Shown here: positions 36,842 to 47,632 of the stretch, piece after piece
Position numbering within the stretch: the stretch's first letter is position 1
How the letters are laid out: every line of letters begins with the position of its first letter
Assembly: GCF_036373705.1 (NCBI RefSeq)
Contig: NC_089854.1
Span: 23,476,339 to 23,540,338, forward strand
DNA length: 64,000 bases
Origin: Amia ocellicauda
Taxonomy: Eukaryota; Chordata; Actinopteri; Amiiformes; Amiidae
Direction of reading: 5' to 3'
The notes under the pieces: model-generated
What the model was told of the DNA's origin: nothing
The model's database searches: none
What the model saw: only the letters and a program-made list of their open reading frames with translations
Made by a program: the position numbers and the translations under genes

Positions 36842-38510
36842 TGTCAATTAATATTTGATAGTTCAGTTTAATACCGGGTGCAACTAAATCTATTTGAAGT
36901 ACGAACATAAGTAATCTGTAAAACAGCTATAACCATCCCCTTAACTCCTCCACCTCACCAGACAGCTTGTGCCTCAACCCCTGGAAGATCTAGGACACAG
37001 ATAGTCTGTAACCCTGGTCCTGAGGAACCACAGTCCTGCACGTAGAGATTACAGTAAAGACACACAGGGAGAGAGCGCTGCGCGATGTCAGTGTTTGCAG
37101 AGCCGCGCTGCCGATACCCTGTGCAGTGACCTGGACACAAACACCAGGCTAAGCAATGTTTGCTGTGAGAAGCACCGCAGAAAATCTGATGACAAAGATT
37201 CAAGACTCTCCATTGCGGGTGTGCATTAAAAAAGCCTCCATCTGAGCAGATTGCAAAATGAGCACTTTCAACCTAGCCTGCTGGCTTATCTTTATGTATT
37301 GCGATAAATAAGACAGGGGGCTTTTAACTACAGATTGTGAAGCAGCAAGAAGCTTATAGGACCAGAAAATGCCATGTAGGCCATTCATAACTCTGAAAAC
37401 TTGTGCTGTGCAAATGAAGGCCAAGAATAAACAGTGTTGTGATGACTTTTGATTCATTGCTACCAATGTCAATTTCTAATTAATATTAATATTATTTTGA
37501 ATAAAACATTCCCATAGCAGTTTGAACACATTAAAAGCCCACACCGAACCATTTGATTGTGTTATTAAACCATGGTTATCATTGTATCTCTGTTTAGATT
37601 GATTAAATGGATTTTTAAATCATAACCATACATTTAATTAATGTCCTATAATGAAATACAAGTGCCATATGCCTGTTTTGTGCCAGGCTAGTCTGACACT
37701 GCCAGTTTACTCTCAGTAGGGACCTAGTTTCACACGTATCTGGAGAGACATGACAACTGAATCCATTTCATGCAAGCAGGACAGGGGATGCTTTTCACTG
37801 AGCTTCATCATCAGTGTGAAATAACAGATAATATTTAAATAAATGTTCACTTCCACTCCCAGCCAGCAGTCAGATGGCTTGGTGTGAGCTAATTCTCAAT
37901 GTTTTTTCTTTTTATTTGATTATAAGAAGCACAATGTGGCTATGGGAACATTGTGCCCTCTTGTGGCCATAGACAAGGTGTACTGTGATATTGTTAAGAC
38001 GTTGACACCTGCATCCAAGGTATTTGGAATAGTTTCCTTATCCCAAAATATTACAGGTGAAATTGTGCTGGATTCAAGACCTTGTTCTGTTATTCAAAAG
38101 AGCTACAGGAACCAGTGGTTGTATTGTAAACATCTTGATTGATCAAAGGAGTTGCTTATGGAGATCAATCTAACCTGGGCCTGGCTATTTTGTCTCAGCA
38201 TCTCTGGGTTAGTGATTGATGTCCAGGTATCCTTGCAATATGACCTCCTGTAGGCTGGACCACACATCTTGTGTAAGACAAATCCTCAAAATATTGTTTA
38301 TGAACCAACTCCACCCATAAGTTTCATCACCACTAGGTAAATCTTATGCTTTGTCTTCTGATCTCTCATTGGCTACAGGTCAGCCAGATGTTTGTTCTCC
38401 ATCTCGTTAGAGTTCTGAATGAAATTGCTCTTCCTTTGCAGGTGGCAGGAAACACCAACAAAGAAACATGACTAATGAGAAGGACAAATTCATATATATA
38501 TATATATATA
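36842..38510. other. Intergenic region
   Basis: No gene recognised. AACCCTGGTCCTG at about 37010-37022 recurs in the repeat at 48965. A (TA)n run at 38492-38510 abuts Tc1 copy C. Confidence 0.35.
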
Positions 38511-39680
38511 CACTCACCTAAAGGATTATTAGGAACACCTGTTCAATTTCTCATTAATGCAATTATCTAACCAACCAATCACATGGCAGTTGCTTCAATG
38601 CATTTAGGGGTGTGGTCCTGGTCAAGACAATCTCCTGAACTCCAAACTGAATGTCTGAATGGGAAAGAAAGGTGATTTAAGCAATTTTGAGCGTGGCATG
38701 GTTGTTGGTGCCAGACGGGCCGGTCTGAGTATTTCACAATCTGCTCAGTTACTGGGATTTTCACGCACAACCATTTCTAGGGTTTACAAAGAATGGTGTG
38801 AAAAGGGAAAAACATCCAGTATGCGGCAGTCCTGTGGGCGAAAATGCCTTGTTGATGCTAGAGGTCAGAGGAGAATGGGCCGACTGATTCAAGCTGATAG
38901 AAGAGCAACTTTGACTGAAATAACCACTCGTTACAACCGAGGTATGCAGCAAAGCATTTGTGTAGCCACAACACGTACAACCTTGAGGCGGATGGGCTAC
39001 AACAGCAGAAGACCCCACCGGGTACCACTCATCTCCACTACAAATAAGAAAAAGAGGCTACAATTTGCACAAGCTCACCAAAATTGGACAGTTGAAGACT
39101 GGAAAAATGTTGCCTGGTCTGATGAGTCTCGATTTCTGTTGAGACATTCAGATGGTAGAGTCAGAATTTGGTGTAAACACAATGAGAACATGGATCCATC
39201 ATGCCTTGTTACCACTGTGCAGGCTGGTGGTGGTGGTGTAATGGTGTAGGGGATGTTTTCTTGGCACACTTTAGGCCCCTTAGTGCCAATTGGGCATCGT
39301 TTAAATGCCACGGCCTACCTGAGCATTGTTTCTGACCATGTCCATCCCTTTATGACCACCATGTACCCATCCTCTGATGGCTACTTCCAGCAGGATAATG
39401 CACCATGTCACAAAGGTTGAATCATTTCAAATTGGTTTCTTGAACATGACAATGAGTTCACTGTACTAAACTGGCCCCCACAGTCACCAGATCTCAACCC
39501 AATAGAGCATCTTTGGGATGTGGTGGAACGGGAGCTTCGTGCCCTGGATGTGCATCCCACAAATCTCCATCAACTGCAAGATGCTATCCTATCAATATGG
39601 GCCAACATTTCTAAAGAATGCTTTCAGCACCTTGTTGCCACGTAGAATTAAGGCAGTTCTGAAGGCAAAAGGGGGTTAAA

Positions 39681-39682
<2 letters not shown>
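38511..39682 (+). mobile_element. Tc1/mariner DD36E element, copy C (3'-truncated)
   Basis: The left inverted repeat CACTCACCTAAAGG is intact and preceded by TA repeat. Similarity to copy B ends in GGGGGTTAAACAC at about 39682, where a (TA)n tract takes over. The right inverted repeat is missing and is not found on the far side of the LTR element. Confidence 0.92.
38659..39656 (+). pseudogene. Tc1-like transposase, copy C (broken)
   Basis: The first 196 codons are open and near-identical to copy B, including the first catalytic Asp. A TAG at about 39247-39249 replaces a Trp codon. Further on a TGA replaces the CGA arginine of the HKGRII motif (about 39418), and eight bases are missing near 39636, shifting the frame before the C-terminus. 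The second Asp and the Glu codons remain readable. The copy is dead, unlike A and B. Confidence 0.92.

Positions 39683-39726
<44 letters not shown>
39683..39726. repeat. (TA)n at the left edge of the LTR element
   Basis: About 22 TA units join the truncated Tc1 copy C to the 5' LTR. A similar tract is found after the 3' LTR. Confidence 0.93.
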
Positions 39727-39731
<5 letters not shown>

Positions 39732-40463
39732 CGGAACGGGTTTCCGTGCCTTTAAGGAATGTCCGCCCAAGGTAGAAAACTACATGTCCCAGGAGCCCCT
39801 GCAGAAGAGACAGGAAGGGGCTCTTGTGTATATAAGGGAGCAGGCAGAGAGAATCAGGACAGTTGGTGGGAGGTTGCAGGCAGGGACAGACACGAGCTGG
39901 GAAAAGCCTAAGAGGAGCTGCTAGAACCTGTTGCAAGCTGCACACTTCACAGAAGGATATGTACCATCAAACTGCCCGTGTGTATAGTTGGTAAGAGAGT
40001 ATACTGGCGAGTGAGTATAATCGCCAAACCCTTGCTAATAGTCACTCGAATACTAATAATAATAAAATACACTGTAGCTTGGGGAAAGACAAAAACCTGT
40101 TTAGGGAACCCGGGATTGTGGGGATAGTCCATCAATGCAGGACACTAATAATTGAAGACCACACGGACATTCTAACCTGGGAATTGTCATCCTGCCACCT
40201 GCTGGTGGTTTGGGGAGAAATAGTTTTCCCAAAAGGACTTCCCTTGTGTTTGTGGGGTTCCTGAACAGATGTGGTAATAGAGAGGGAAAGGAAGAAAGTC
40301 AGGTAGGCCTGGACAAGGCTAGGCATTTATTGTTTTGTTTTGTTCAATTGAGTGTGTATTACATTTTGGTTTGCATTAAACTTACCTGGGCAGAAGAGTC
40401 CTTTCCACAAAGCCCCTGTCTGGACGGCTCATTCTTCACTCACCCACTTACCGGTCAGTCACA
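39727..40463 (+). repeat. 5' LTR
   Basis: It runs from GTGACGG (first base changed from the expected T) to CAGTCACA. A TATATAA box lies at 39829-39835. It differs from the 3' LTR by roughly 2% substitutions by eye, two single-base indels, and 18 bases near 40408-40430 that the 3' copy lacks. Confidence 0.92.
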
Positions 40464-40465
40464 TA

Positions 40466-40483
40466 TGGTGTCAGCAGTGGGAT
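40466..40483 (+). other. Primer-binding site, probably tRNA-Leu
   Basis: TGGTGTCAGCAGTGGG starts two bases after the 5' LTR. It is complementary, with one mismatch, to the 3' end of vertebrate tRNA-Leu(CAG) plus CCA as I recall that tRNA. Confidence 0.75.
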
Positions 40484-40523
40484 AAAAAAATTGATCAGGA
40501 AAATCAATCAACCCACAGTAGAG

Positions 40524-41416
40524 ATGACAGACCTGAATGCCCTTGTGACTGCGCTAGTGAACGCCACCGTGGTTCAGCAGGAGACTAACTGGTTACAGGC
40601 ACAACAACTCGAGCAAGCCAGAGAAGAACGAATCACCATCATACAGTGGCTGGAGAAGATGGCCATTACTCTGACCCCCACCTACGCAATTAGGTCCACC
40701 CATGTCCTCCAAAAGATGACAAAAGAGGACGACGTGGAAGCATTCCTCCTAGCCTTTGAGTGAACCGCCACCAGGGAGGGCTGGGCCCCAGAGAAGTGGG
40801 CCGGGATCCTGGCGCCTTTCCTTCTAGGGGAGGCCCAAAAGGTGTATTATGACTTGGCCACTGAGCTGGCAGACGACTACACACATTTAAAGGCAGAAAT
40901 TCTGGCAAGAGCTGGAGTAACTTCAGCTGTCCGGGCCCAAAAGTACCATGCATGGGAATACAAACAGGAACACCACCCCGCTCACAAATGTTTGATTTGA
41001 TCCATCTGGCGACCAGGTGGTTGCGTCTGGAAGTGAACGGGGCAGAGAAAGTAGTGGAGGTGGTTATGGATCGATATCTTCGGGCCCTACCTGCACCCCT
41101 ACGGAAGTGGGTGGGACAGGGGAACCCCACCGCCGTCAATGATTTCGTTGACCTCGTAGAAAGACAGCTGGCCGCAGAGGATCTAGCTCATTCCCCTGTT
41201 ACCACATCACCACCCCGGAACCCCTCCCGGAGTACATGGAAGCCACAACCAATGCCCTGGTTGGGTAAGAAACCGGCGATGCCGGAAGGGGGTGAAGAGC
41301 GGTCTCTGACCGTGAAGGGACTGTATAGAGAGTTTGTTCCTAGTCCAAGGGGTGGGGAACCATCAGTCTTTAGATGCTATTAATGTAACAAAATAGGTCA
41401 TACAGCCAAGTATTGT
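40524..41416 (+). pseudogene. gag, broken (capsid with SCAN-like region, CCHC knuckle)
   Basis: The ATG at 40524 opens a frame reading MTDLNALVTALVNATV, then EDDVEAFLLAFE before a TGA at 40761-40763. The same frame continues with GWAPEKWAGILAPFLLGEAQ. A further frame change leads to the segment at about 40985-41380 with FDLIHLATRWLR and RALPAPLRKWVGQG. This succession resembles the SCAN-type capsid of Gmr1 elements. A zinc knuckle of C-x2-C-x4-H-x4-C form lies at 41375-41416, with a TAA stop inside the first C-x2-C. Gag would form the particle shell and bind RNA. Confidence 0.8.
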
Positions 41417-41431
41417 AAACAGCCTGAGGAC

Positions 41432-42169
41432 ATGGATTGTAGTCTGGGGGAATCATTTGTGGGCAGTATTATTGTAAAAAAATTGGGGGGAAATAAATAC
41501 CCCTACTTGATGCAGGTGGTGGTAAATGGGAAAAATGCTGAGACCCTTATGGACTCTGGGAGCGCCCTCCGAGTGGGGGTAGTGCCAAAGCTACCCCATG
41601 AGGTAATTCTGGGTAGAGACTTCCCAGGATTTAAGACCCTGGTACAAAACAAAAATGAATTGGCTAACCCTGCGGTACGCTCAATAATGAAGGGAGGGCC
41701 CACAGAGAGCCCAGCTGAAGGTTTCCCATTTGCTGACCTAGAGGTCTTTGAAGCGCCTTCCGAGAAGTTACGGAAGACGAAGAATCAAAAACGGGTAGAC
41801 AAACAGCGAGGGGCTCCCATACAGGTAGCTTTAATAGGGGAACCGGGGAAACGACAAGGGAAGGGAGTGGCCACACAGTGTACGGAAACAGAAATCCTGG
41901 GGGAGACACATGTCACCCCTGCGTCTGTTGATCCCGTAGACAGGACGGAGGATTGGACACCACCGTTTAGAACAGAGGGGACCCGATTTGTTACTGAACA
42001 GGCTAATGACCCCACCTTGGCTAACATCAAGACCCGAGTGACGGAGATAAACGGGGAGGTTGTAGAAAATGTACTAGTTAATCCTCTAGAACATTTTATA
42101 ATAAAAAATTACCTGCTCTACCGGTGCACAGATAGAGGGAACTCCAGTGGAACAACTCCTAGTACCTAG
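41432..42169 (+). pseudogene. Protease region of pol, internally shortened
   Basis: LMDSGSA (about 41550) is the aspartic-protease active site, and VILGRDFPG (about 41605) is the later conserved strand. They lie only about 15 codons apart, much closer than in retroviral-type proteases, so the middle of the domain is probably deleted. The frame goes on through a linker to ILGETHVTP and NPLEHFIIKNYLLYR, then shifts before the integrase. Confidence 0.7.
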
Positions 42170-43208
42170 GGCATATCAAAATACGGTCCTACGACTGGCA
42201 CACACACATCTGTTTGGGGCCCACCTAGGGGTAGAGAAAACCTTGCAAAGAATATTAAGGCAGTTTTATTGGTTAGGCATACGGAAAGCCGTAGAACGCT
42301 ACTGCAAGTCCTGTCTGGAGTGCCAGCGCGCAAGTCCAAGGCCCTCTCTACGAGCACCCCTGCAGCCACTACCTTTCATAGAAATTCCATTTGAGCGCAT
42401 CGCCATGGATATCGTAGGGCCGCTTAACAAGTCGGCTCGGGGTCACTGGTATATACTGGTGATTATGGACTATGCCACTAGGTACCCAGAGGCTATTCCA
42501 TTACATAATACAGCCACAAAAACTATAGTTAAGGAGCTAGTCCAGGTAATGTCCCGGGTAGGAATCCCAAAAGAGGTCCTAACCGACCAAGGGACCCCAT
42601 TCATGAGCAAACTTATGAAAGATTTGTGCAAAACTCTGCACATCACAGCGTTACGCACCTTGGTGTACCACCCACAGACCGACGGGCTTGTCGAAAGATT
42701 CAATAAAACCTTAAAATCCATGCTGAGGAAAGTAGCAGACAAAGAAGGCAGGGATTGGGACCTGCTACTGCCCTTTCTCATGTTTGCCATTCAAGAGGTT
42801 CCGCAGGCATCAACAGGGTTCTCCCCATTTGAACTGTTATACGGACGCCACTCACGGGGCATTCTGGACCTCACTAAGGAAACCTGGGAGGAACAGGGCC
42901 TAAGGGGGCGTAATGTAGGAGAACATATTCTCCAGTTACAGGACCGAATAGATACGGTCACCCCAATTGTCCGTGAACACCTTGAACGGGCACAAGAGAT
43001 CCAGGCATATCAATATAACAAAACTGCCTGGATCAGAAAATTCAGCCCAGGAGATCGTGTGATGGTCTTAGTACCTACCCAGAGAGTAAGCTCTTTTCCC
43101 ATTGGCAGGGACCATATGAAATCGTTGAGCAGATTGGGGAGGTTAATTATAAAGTACATCAACCCAATCATAGAAAGACCAAACAAATTTACCATGTCAA
43201 TCTCCTAA
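42147..43208 (+). pseudogene. Integrase (DDE, HHCC), upstream of RT
   Basis: This 353-codon open frame begins just before the zinc-binding HHCC domain (histidines about 42200-42230, CKSCLEC at about 42302-42322). The catalytic core has FERIAMDIVGPL (Asp), EVLTDQGTPF (Asp) and HPQTDGLVERFN (Glu), all present. The C-terminal region has PGDRVMVLVP, after which a frame change near 43090 leads to an early stop; the expected C-terminal residues are readable in another frame up to about 43215. Integrase inserts the DNA copy into the host genome. Confidence 0.9.
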
Positions 43209-44692
43209 AGCCGTGGGTAGACAGGGAGGCTGAGAGTGCGCTTGTGGAAATGGGGATAGAGGAACATATGGTAAATATAGGGCCAGAGCTGGATGAGGGT
43301 CAAATTCAGGAGGTCCGCGAAATGGTCAGGTCCAACCAGGACGTGTTCTCAGACAAACCAGGGAGAACCTCGATTATTTGTCATGATATAATAACCATCC
43401 CAGGGGAGCGCATCAGAATAAGGCCATATCGAATACCTGAAGCAAAAAGGTTAGACATCCATAGGGAATTGGAGAATATGTTAAAACTAGGTGCGATAGA
43501 AGAGTCTAAGAGTCCCTGGAACAGCCCCATCATAATGGTCGCAAAACCGAATGGCAGTTGGAGGTTCTGTAATGACTTCTGAAAAATAAAACAGTATTTC
43601 CAAATTTGATGCGTACCCCATGCCCAGGGTAGACGAATTAATCGAGCGTCTGGGGAAGGCCAATTACATTACGACTCTTGACCTCACGAAAGGGTACTGG
43701 CAAATCCCTTTGAGTGAGAAGAGCAGTTTTCCACTCCACGGGGTCTGTTCCAGTATAGAGTTATGCCCTTCGGACTTCATGGCGCACCGGCAACATTCCA
43801 GCACCTGATGGATCGGGTGTTGCAGCCACACGAGGCTTACGCGGTTGCCTACATTGACGACATAGTGATTTTTTCACAGGGGTGGAAGGATCACCTACAA
43901 CAAGTTGAGGTGGTGGTACAGGCACTGAGACAGGCATCCCTCACGGCAAATCCAGATAAATGTTTTGTGGGCCTACGAGAGGCTAAATACTTGGGGTTTG
44001 TAGTGGGGAGGGGAAAGATAAAACCACAGATAGGAAAAGTGGAAGCTATTAGTGCTTGGCCGACCCCAAAGGACAAGATGCAATTACGAGCCTTCTTAGG
44101 GTTGGCTGGCTACTATAGACGGTTTGTTCCAGATTTTTCAACCATTGCAGCCCCGCCGACGGACCTTTTAAAGAAAACCGCCCCAAATAAAATAAAGTGG
44201 ACATCGGAGGCTGAGCTAGCCTTCCAAGAGGTCAAAACCCTCCTGTGTACTGACCCCGTCCTTAGGGTCCCTGACTTCTCCCGGCCGTTCATTGTGCAAA
44301 CGGATGCATCGGAAATCGGTATAGGCGCAGTATTATCCCAGGTGATCGAAGGAGAGGAGCACCCTGTCATATACTTAAGTCGGAAGTTGTTACCCAGAGA
44401 GGAAAACTATGCAGTAGTGGAGAAAGAATGTCTAGCCATAAAATGGGCCATTAACACCCTGAAGTATTACCTGCTAGGGAGGGAAATTTGTCTTGGTCAC
44501 TGATCACTCCCCTCTTCGTTGGATGAAAGATGATAAAGAGACAAATGCCCAGGTCACCAGATGGTTCTTGGCCTTCCAACAATACAAGTTCTCTATCGAA
44601 CATCACAGTGGGGCCAAACATGCTAACGCCGATGGCTCTCCAGGGTGCATTCGGGTTGGGAGGTTGACCGCTCCACGCCGATGGCGTTGAAG
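43209..44692 (+). pseudogene. Reverse transcriptase and RNase H, broken
   Basis: The first block (to 43582) has RPYRIPEAKRLDIHREL and NSPIIMVAKPNGSWRFCND, then a TGA at 43580-43582. The second block (about 43620-43735) has YITTLDLTKGYWQIPL (catalytic Asp). The third (43763-44503) has MPFGLHGAPATFQ and YIDDIVIF (the YxDD box at about 43850), then LRAFLGLAGYYRRFVP. RNase H begins near 44280 with FIVQTDASEIGIGAVLSQ and continues after a frame change near 44480 as VTDHSPLRWM and GAKHANADG. There is no integrase after RNase H; it lies upstream. Confidence 0.9.
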
Positions 44693-44694
44693 CT

Positions 44695-44707
44695 GGGGGG
44701 AAGGATA
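44695..44707 (+). other. Polypurine tract
   Basis: GGGGGGAAGGATA immediately precedes the 3' LTR and would prime plus-strand DNA synthesis. Confidence 0.7.
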
Positions 44708-45423
44708 TGTGACGGAATGGGGCTCTGTCCCTTTAAGGAATGTCCGCCCAAGGTAGAAAACTACATGTCCCAGAAGCCCCTGCAGTAGAGACAGGAAGGG
44801 GCTCTTGTGTATATAAGGGAGCAGGCAGAGAGAATCAGGACAGTTGGTGGGAGGTTGCAGCCAGGGACAGACACGAGCTGGGAAAAGCCTAAGAGGAGCT
44901 GCTAGAACCTGTTGCAAGCTGCACACTTCACAGAAGGATATGTACCATCAAACTGCCCGTGTGTATAGTTGGTAAGAGAGTATACTGGCGAGTGAGTATA
45001 ATCGCCAAACCCTTGCTAATAGTCACTCGAATACTAATAATAATAAAATACCCTGTAGCTTGGGGAAAGACAAAAACCTGTTTAGGGAACCCGGGATTGT
45101 GGGGATAGTCCATCATTGCAGGACACTAATAATTGAAGATCCACACGGACATTCTAACCTGGGAATTGTCATCCTGCCACCTGCTGGTGGTTGGGGAGAA
45201 ATAGTTTTCCCAAAAGGACTTCCCCTGTGTTTGTGGGGTTCCTGAACAGATGTGGTAATAGAGAGGGAAAGGAAGAAAGTCAGGTAGGCCTGGACAAGGC
45301 TAGGCATTTATTGTTTTGTTTTGTTCAATTGAGTGTGTATTACATTTTGGTTTGCATTAAACTTACCTGGGCAGAAGAGTCCTTTCCACAAAGCCCCTTC
45401 ACTCACCCACTTACTGGTCAGTC

Positions 45424-45426
<3 letters not shown>
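44708..45426 (+). repeat. 3' LTR
   Basis: Begins TGTGACGG and ends CAGTCACA (TG...CA). A TATATAA box lies at 44810-44816. It lacks 18 bases found in the 5' LTR near its right end. Confidence 0.93.

Positions 45427-45461
<35 letters not shown>
45427..45461. repeat. (AT)n at the right edge of the LTR element
   Basis: About 17 AT units, matching the tract at 39683-39726, so the retroelement sits within a TA-rich microsatellite. A target duplication cannot be read within it. Confidence 0.92.
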
Positions 45462-45462
<1 letters not shown>

Positions 45463-47308
45463 TGCTGAGGAGTGAGAATGCGGATATCTATCATTGCTTC
45501 ATTTAATTTATTTCTTCCTTTAATGTAAGCCTTCTGTAATTGTGAAATAAATGTGTGATTTTGCTTTTGATCCCAGGGCTGAAAACAATGTAGTTTTAAT
45601 GTTTCACATCATTATTAGGTATTAGATACCTTTCATCCATAGACAGGGTTAAGTGTTGTTTGGATGAAAAGGAAGCAAATCAAATGTCCCATGCCACCAC
45701 CAACCTCACTGCCTTTGTGACGCCATATGGCCTTTTTACGGCAGTCAGAGGACACAGCGGCCACTATCGATTTTTTTTTTTTTTTTTTTTTAATGCTGCT
45801 CACTAATTAGGCATGTTTCACCCTGCAGCAGGGAATACTACAATTGCAGACTGTGTCATTGTATCACATGCTACAAGCATGCATGCAGACCAAGGTATTG
45901 GTATTGCAGCACACACATAATACACACACTCACTCACACATCGATTCTCTTGAGTTTTTCAGCTCTGTAAAGACTGAAGTGCATTTAAAAGCGAAAAAGG
46001 TTACCATAGGTACCGTCAGAATCAACAAATGTAACCTTTCAAACAGTGCTATGACTGTCACCACTATATTTAAATCCACTCTCTATTGAACTGTGTCTTT
46101 GTCATTTAAATCTGAGTGACAGATTTTTAAAAGTCACTGTGGGTTCATCGTGTTGTGACCAGGTATCTGATTTTCAAATGTTAGGTTTGATATTCGGCGT
46201 AGATGGTTTGGAGGCATGAAAAATCAAATTTTTTTGGTTGGTTGCAACTTGCCCTATTGCTGGTAGCCAGTTTTTTAGTCTCTAACCTGAAATCTGCCAA
46301 AGTACACGCTGTAAGCAAACAGAACAAAGCTGCAGTTAAAAGACATTGCTCGACATCTACAGCTGACACATTTCTCTTCCCCTCAGGGGAAAATTATATA
46401 GATTCAGAAGACAATGCCAAAAATAAAGTGGCCCAAAAATAATTGATGGGTCTTGCCTGCATGGGGCCTGTTACAGCTGAAGACTTCATTATTTGGTTTC
46501 AGGGACCTAGAAAGCTCTATGAAGGACTGACGGAAGTGAATTTGAACTTCAGCAAACAGAACATTACACTGTCAGAAATGAATGAAAAAATGAATTATTT
46601 ACTAACTTACACGTCTTAGATACAGCCTTAATTGGAATAAAATCATGTGATGCATTCCTGAGGGGCTAAAGACATGGCTTACAGTTTGTGGTGACTTAAA
46701 GACAAGTATGAAAACAACAGTGAATGGTTAGCCACGATGCTTCCTTTTTTATTCTTCACAAACATGAACATTGTCCATTTTGAACTCAGAGATGGAAGGA
46801 AGGAGTTCAGGAAAAATGTTAGCCCAACACCTGACTAGCTGTGACCATGGGGATGGCAGAGATTGGTCTTCTTGGTCTCATCAGAACATATCTAGGAGGA
46901 TTGAGGTAAATGGTTTCTTTTTCATAAAACAAGTGACAATACAATGTTTTCATAAAATCACAAAGAGACACCTAAAAATGAACAGCCAGAGTCTACCTTT
47001 GTCCTTTGTTAATTTATTCTGGTTTGTTAGTTTATTCTACAAACCAAATCAATCAGTTAATAATGATATGAATACTAATAATATCACTGTGATTCTAATA
47101 ATAATTTTCATCATCATCATCACAACAAAGAGAAAAGGGTACCAATCCCAGCATGAGAATGTATGTTGTTTCTTAATCAGCCTTTTTTTTATTTCTGGTT
47201 CTTTTTCATAAATCTGTTTTATTAAGAGTCCGTCCGCCGCTTCCCTCTCCCCAGTTGGCCACAGATCGATGCCGTACAACAGTGAAAGGGAAACTCAAAA
47301 TCAAAGTG
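45462..47308. other. Intergenic region upstream of BTBD17
   Basis: A T22 run lies at about 45771-45792. I see no supported gene; frames at 46203-46442 and 46771-47211 lack splice or family support. Confidence 0.35.
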
Positions 47309-47322
47309 GTTGTCATGGCAAC
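47309..47322. promoter_or_regulatory. RFX X-box motif ahead of BTBD17
   Basis: GTTGTCATGGCAAC is an almost perfect RFX palindrome (two GTTGYC-type half-sites with a 2-base spacer). It lies 230 bases before the BTBD17 ATG and 18 bases before a CCAAT box. Confidence 0.6.
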
Positions 47323-47339
47323 GGCCCTGCCAGATTCCA

Positions 47340-47398
47340 CCAATCAATGGGTCCGCAAGGCTGCGATTTGCCTGGAAGGACCAGCGTCCTACATAAAG
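47340..47398 (+). promoter_or_regulatory. Candidate BTBD17 core promoter (CCAAT and TATA-like)
   Basis: CCAATCA occurs at 47340-47346 and a TATA-like CATAAAG at 47392-47398, spaced as in many vertebrate promoters. The expected start site would be at about 47420-47430, leaving a 5' UTR of about 110 bases. The start is inferred. Confidence 0.4.
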
Positions 47399-47538
47399 CG
47401 TGTGGGACTGGGAGTCTGAGCCACACGGGGCAACCCACTTCACCACGAACACAGGCAGGCACAGCAGGGCAAGGACACCGTACAGCCACGCAAGACAAGA
47501 GAGGAAGGATAAGGGGAGAACAAAAAAGCGAAAGACAA

Positions 47539-47632
47539 ATGGCTTTCATCTTTCCTGGAGGGATTCTCTCCCAGCTGTACCTGGGGATCCTGTTTGGTGC
47601 TTTCTGCTTCCAAACTATGACTGTCAGTGGAG
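47539..47632 (+). CDS. BTBD17, coding exon 1 (signal peptide)
   Basis: The ATG at 47539 begins MAFIFPGGILSQLYLGILFG, a typical signal peptide continuing through AFCFQTMTVSG. The donor GTAAGG follows one base into codon 32. The joined protein is 483 aa, close to the roughly 478 aa I recall for human BTBD17, which also starts with a signal peptide. This suggests entry into the secretory pathway. Confidence 0.88.

Larger units (their letters stand above)
39727..45426 (+). mobile_element. Gmr1-like Ty3/gypsy LTR retrotransposon (degenerate)
   Basis: Two direct LTRs of about 737 and 719 bp enclose gag, protease, integrase, reverse transcriptase and RNase H, in that order. Integrase before reverse transcriptase is the order of copia elements and, among Ty3/gypsy elements, of the Gmr1 group. 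All coding parts run left to right. Several stops and frameshifts disable it: stops in gag at 40761 and 41381, a frame change between protease and integrase near 42150, one at the integrase end, a stop in RT at 43580, frame changes near 43600 and 43730, and others in RNase H near 44480 and 44635. Confidence 0.9.

Noticed and set aside
40952-41383. Host SCAN-domain gene
   Set aside because: It lies between two LTRs and is followed by a zinc knuckle, protease and pol; it is gag of the retroelement.
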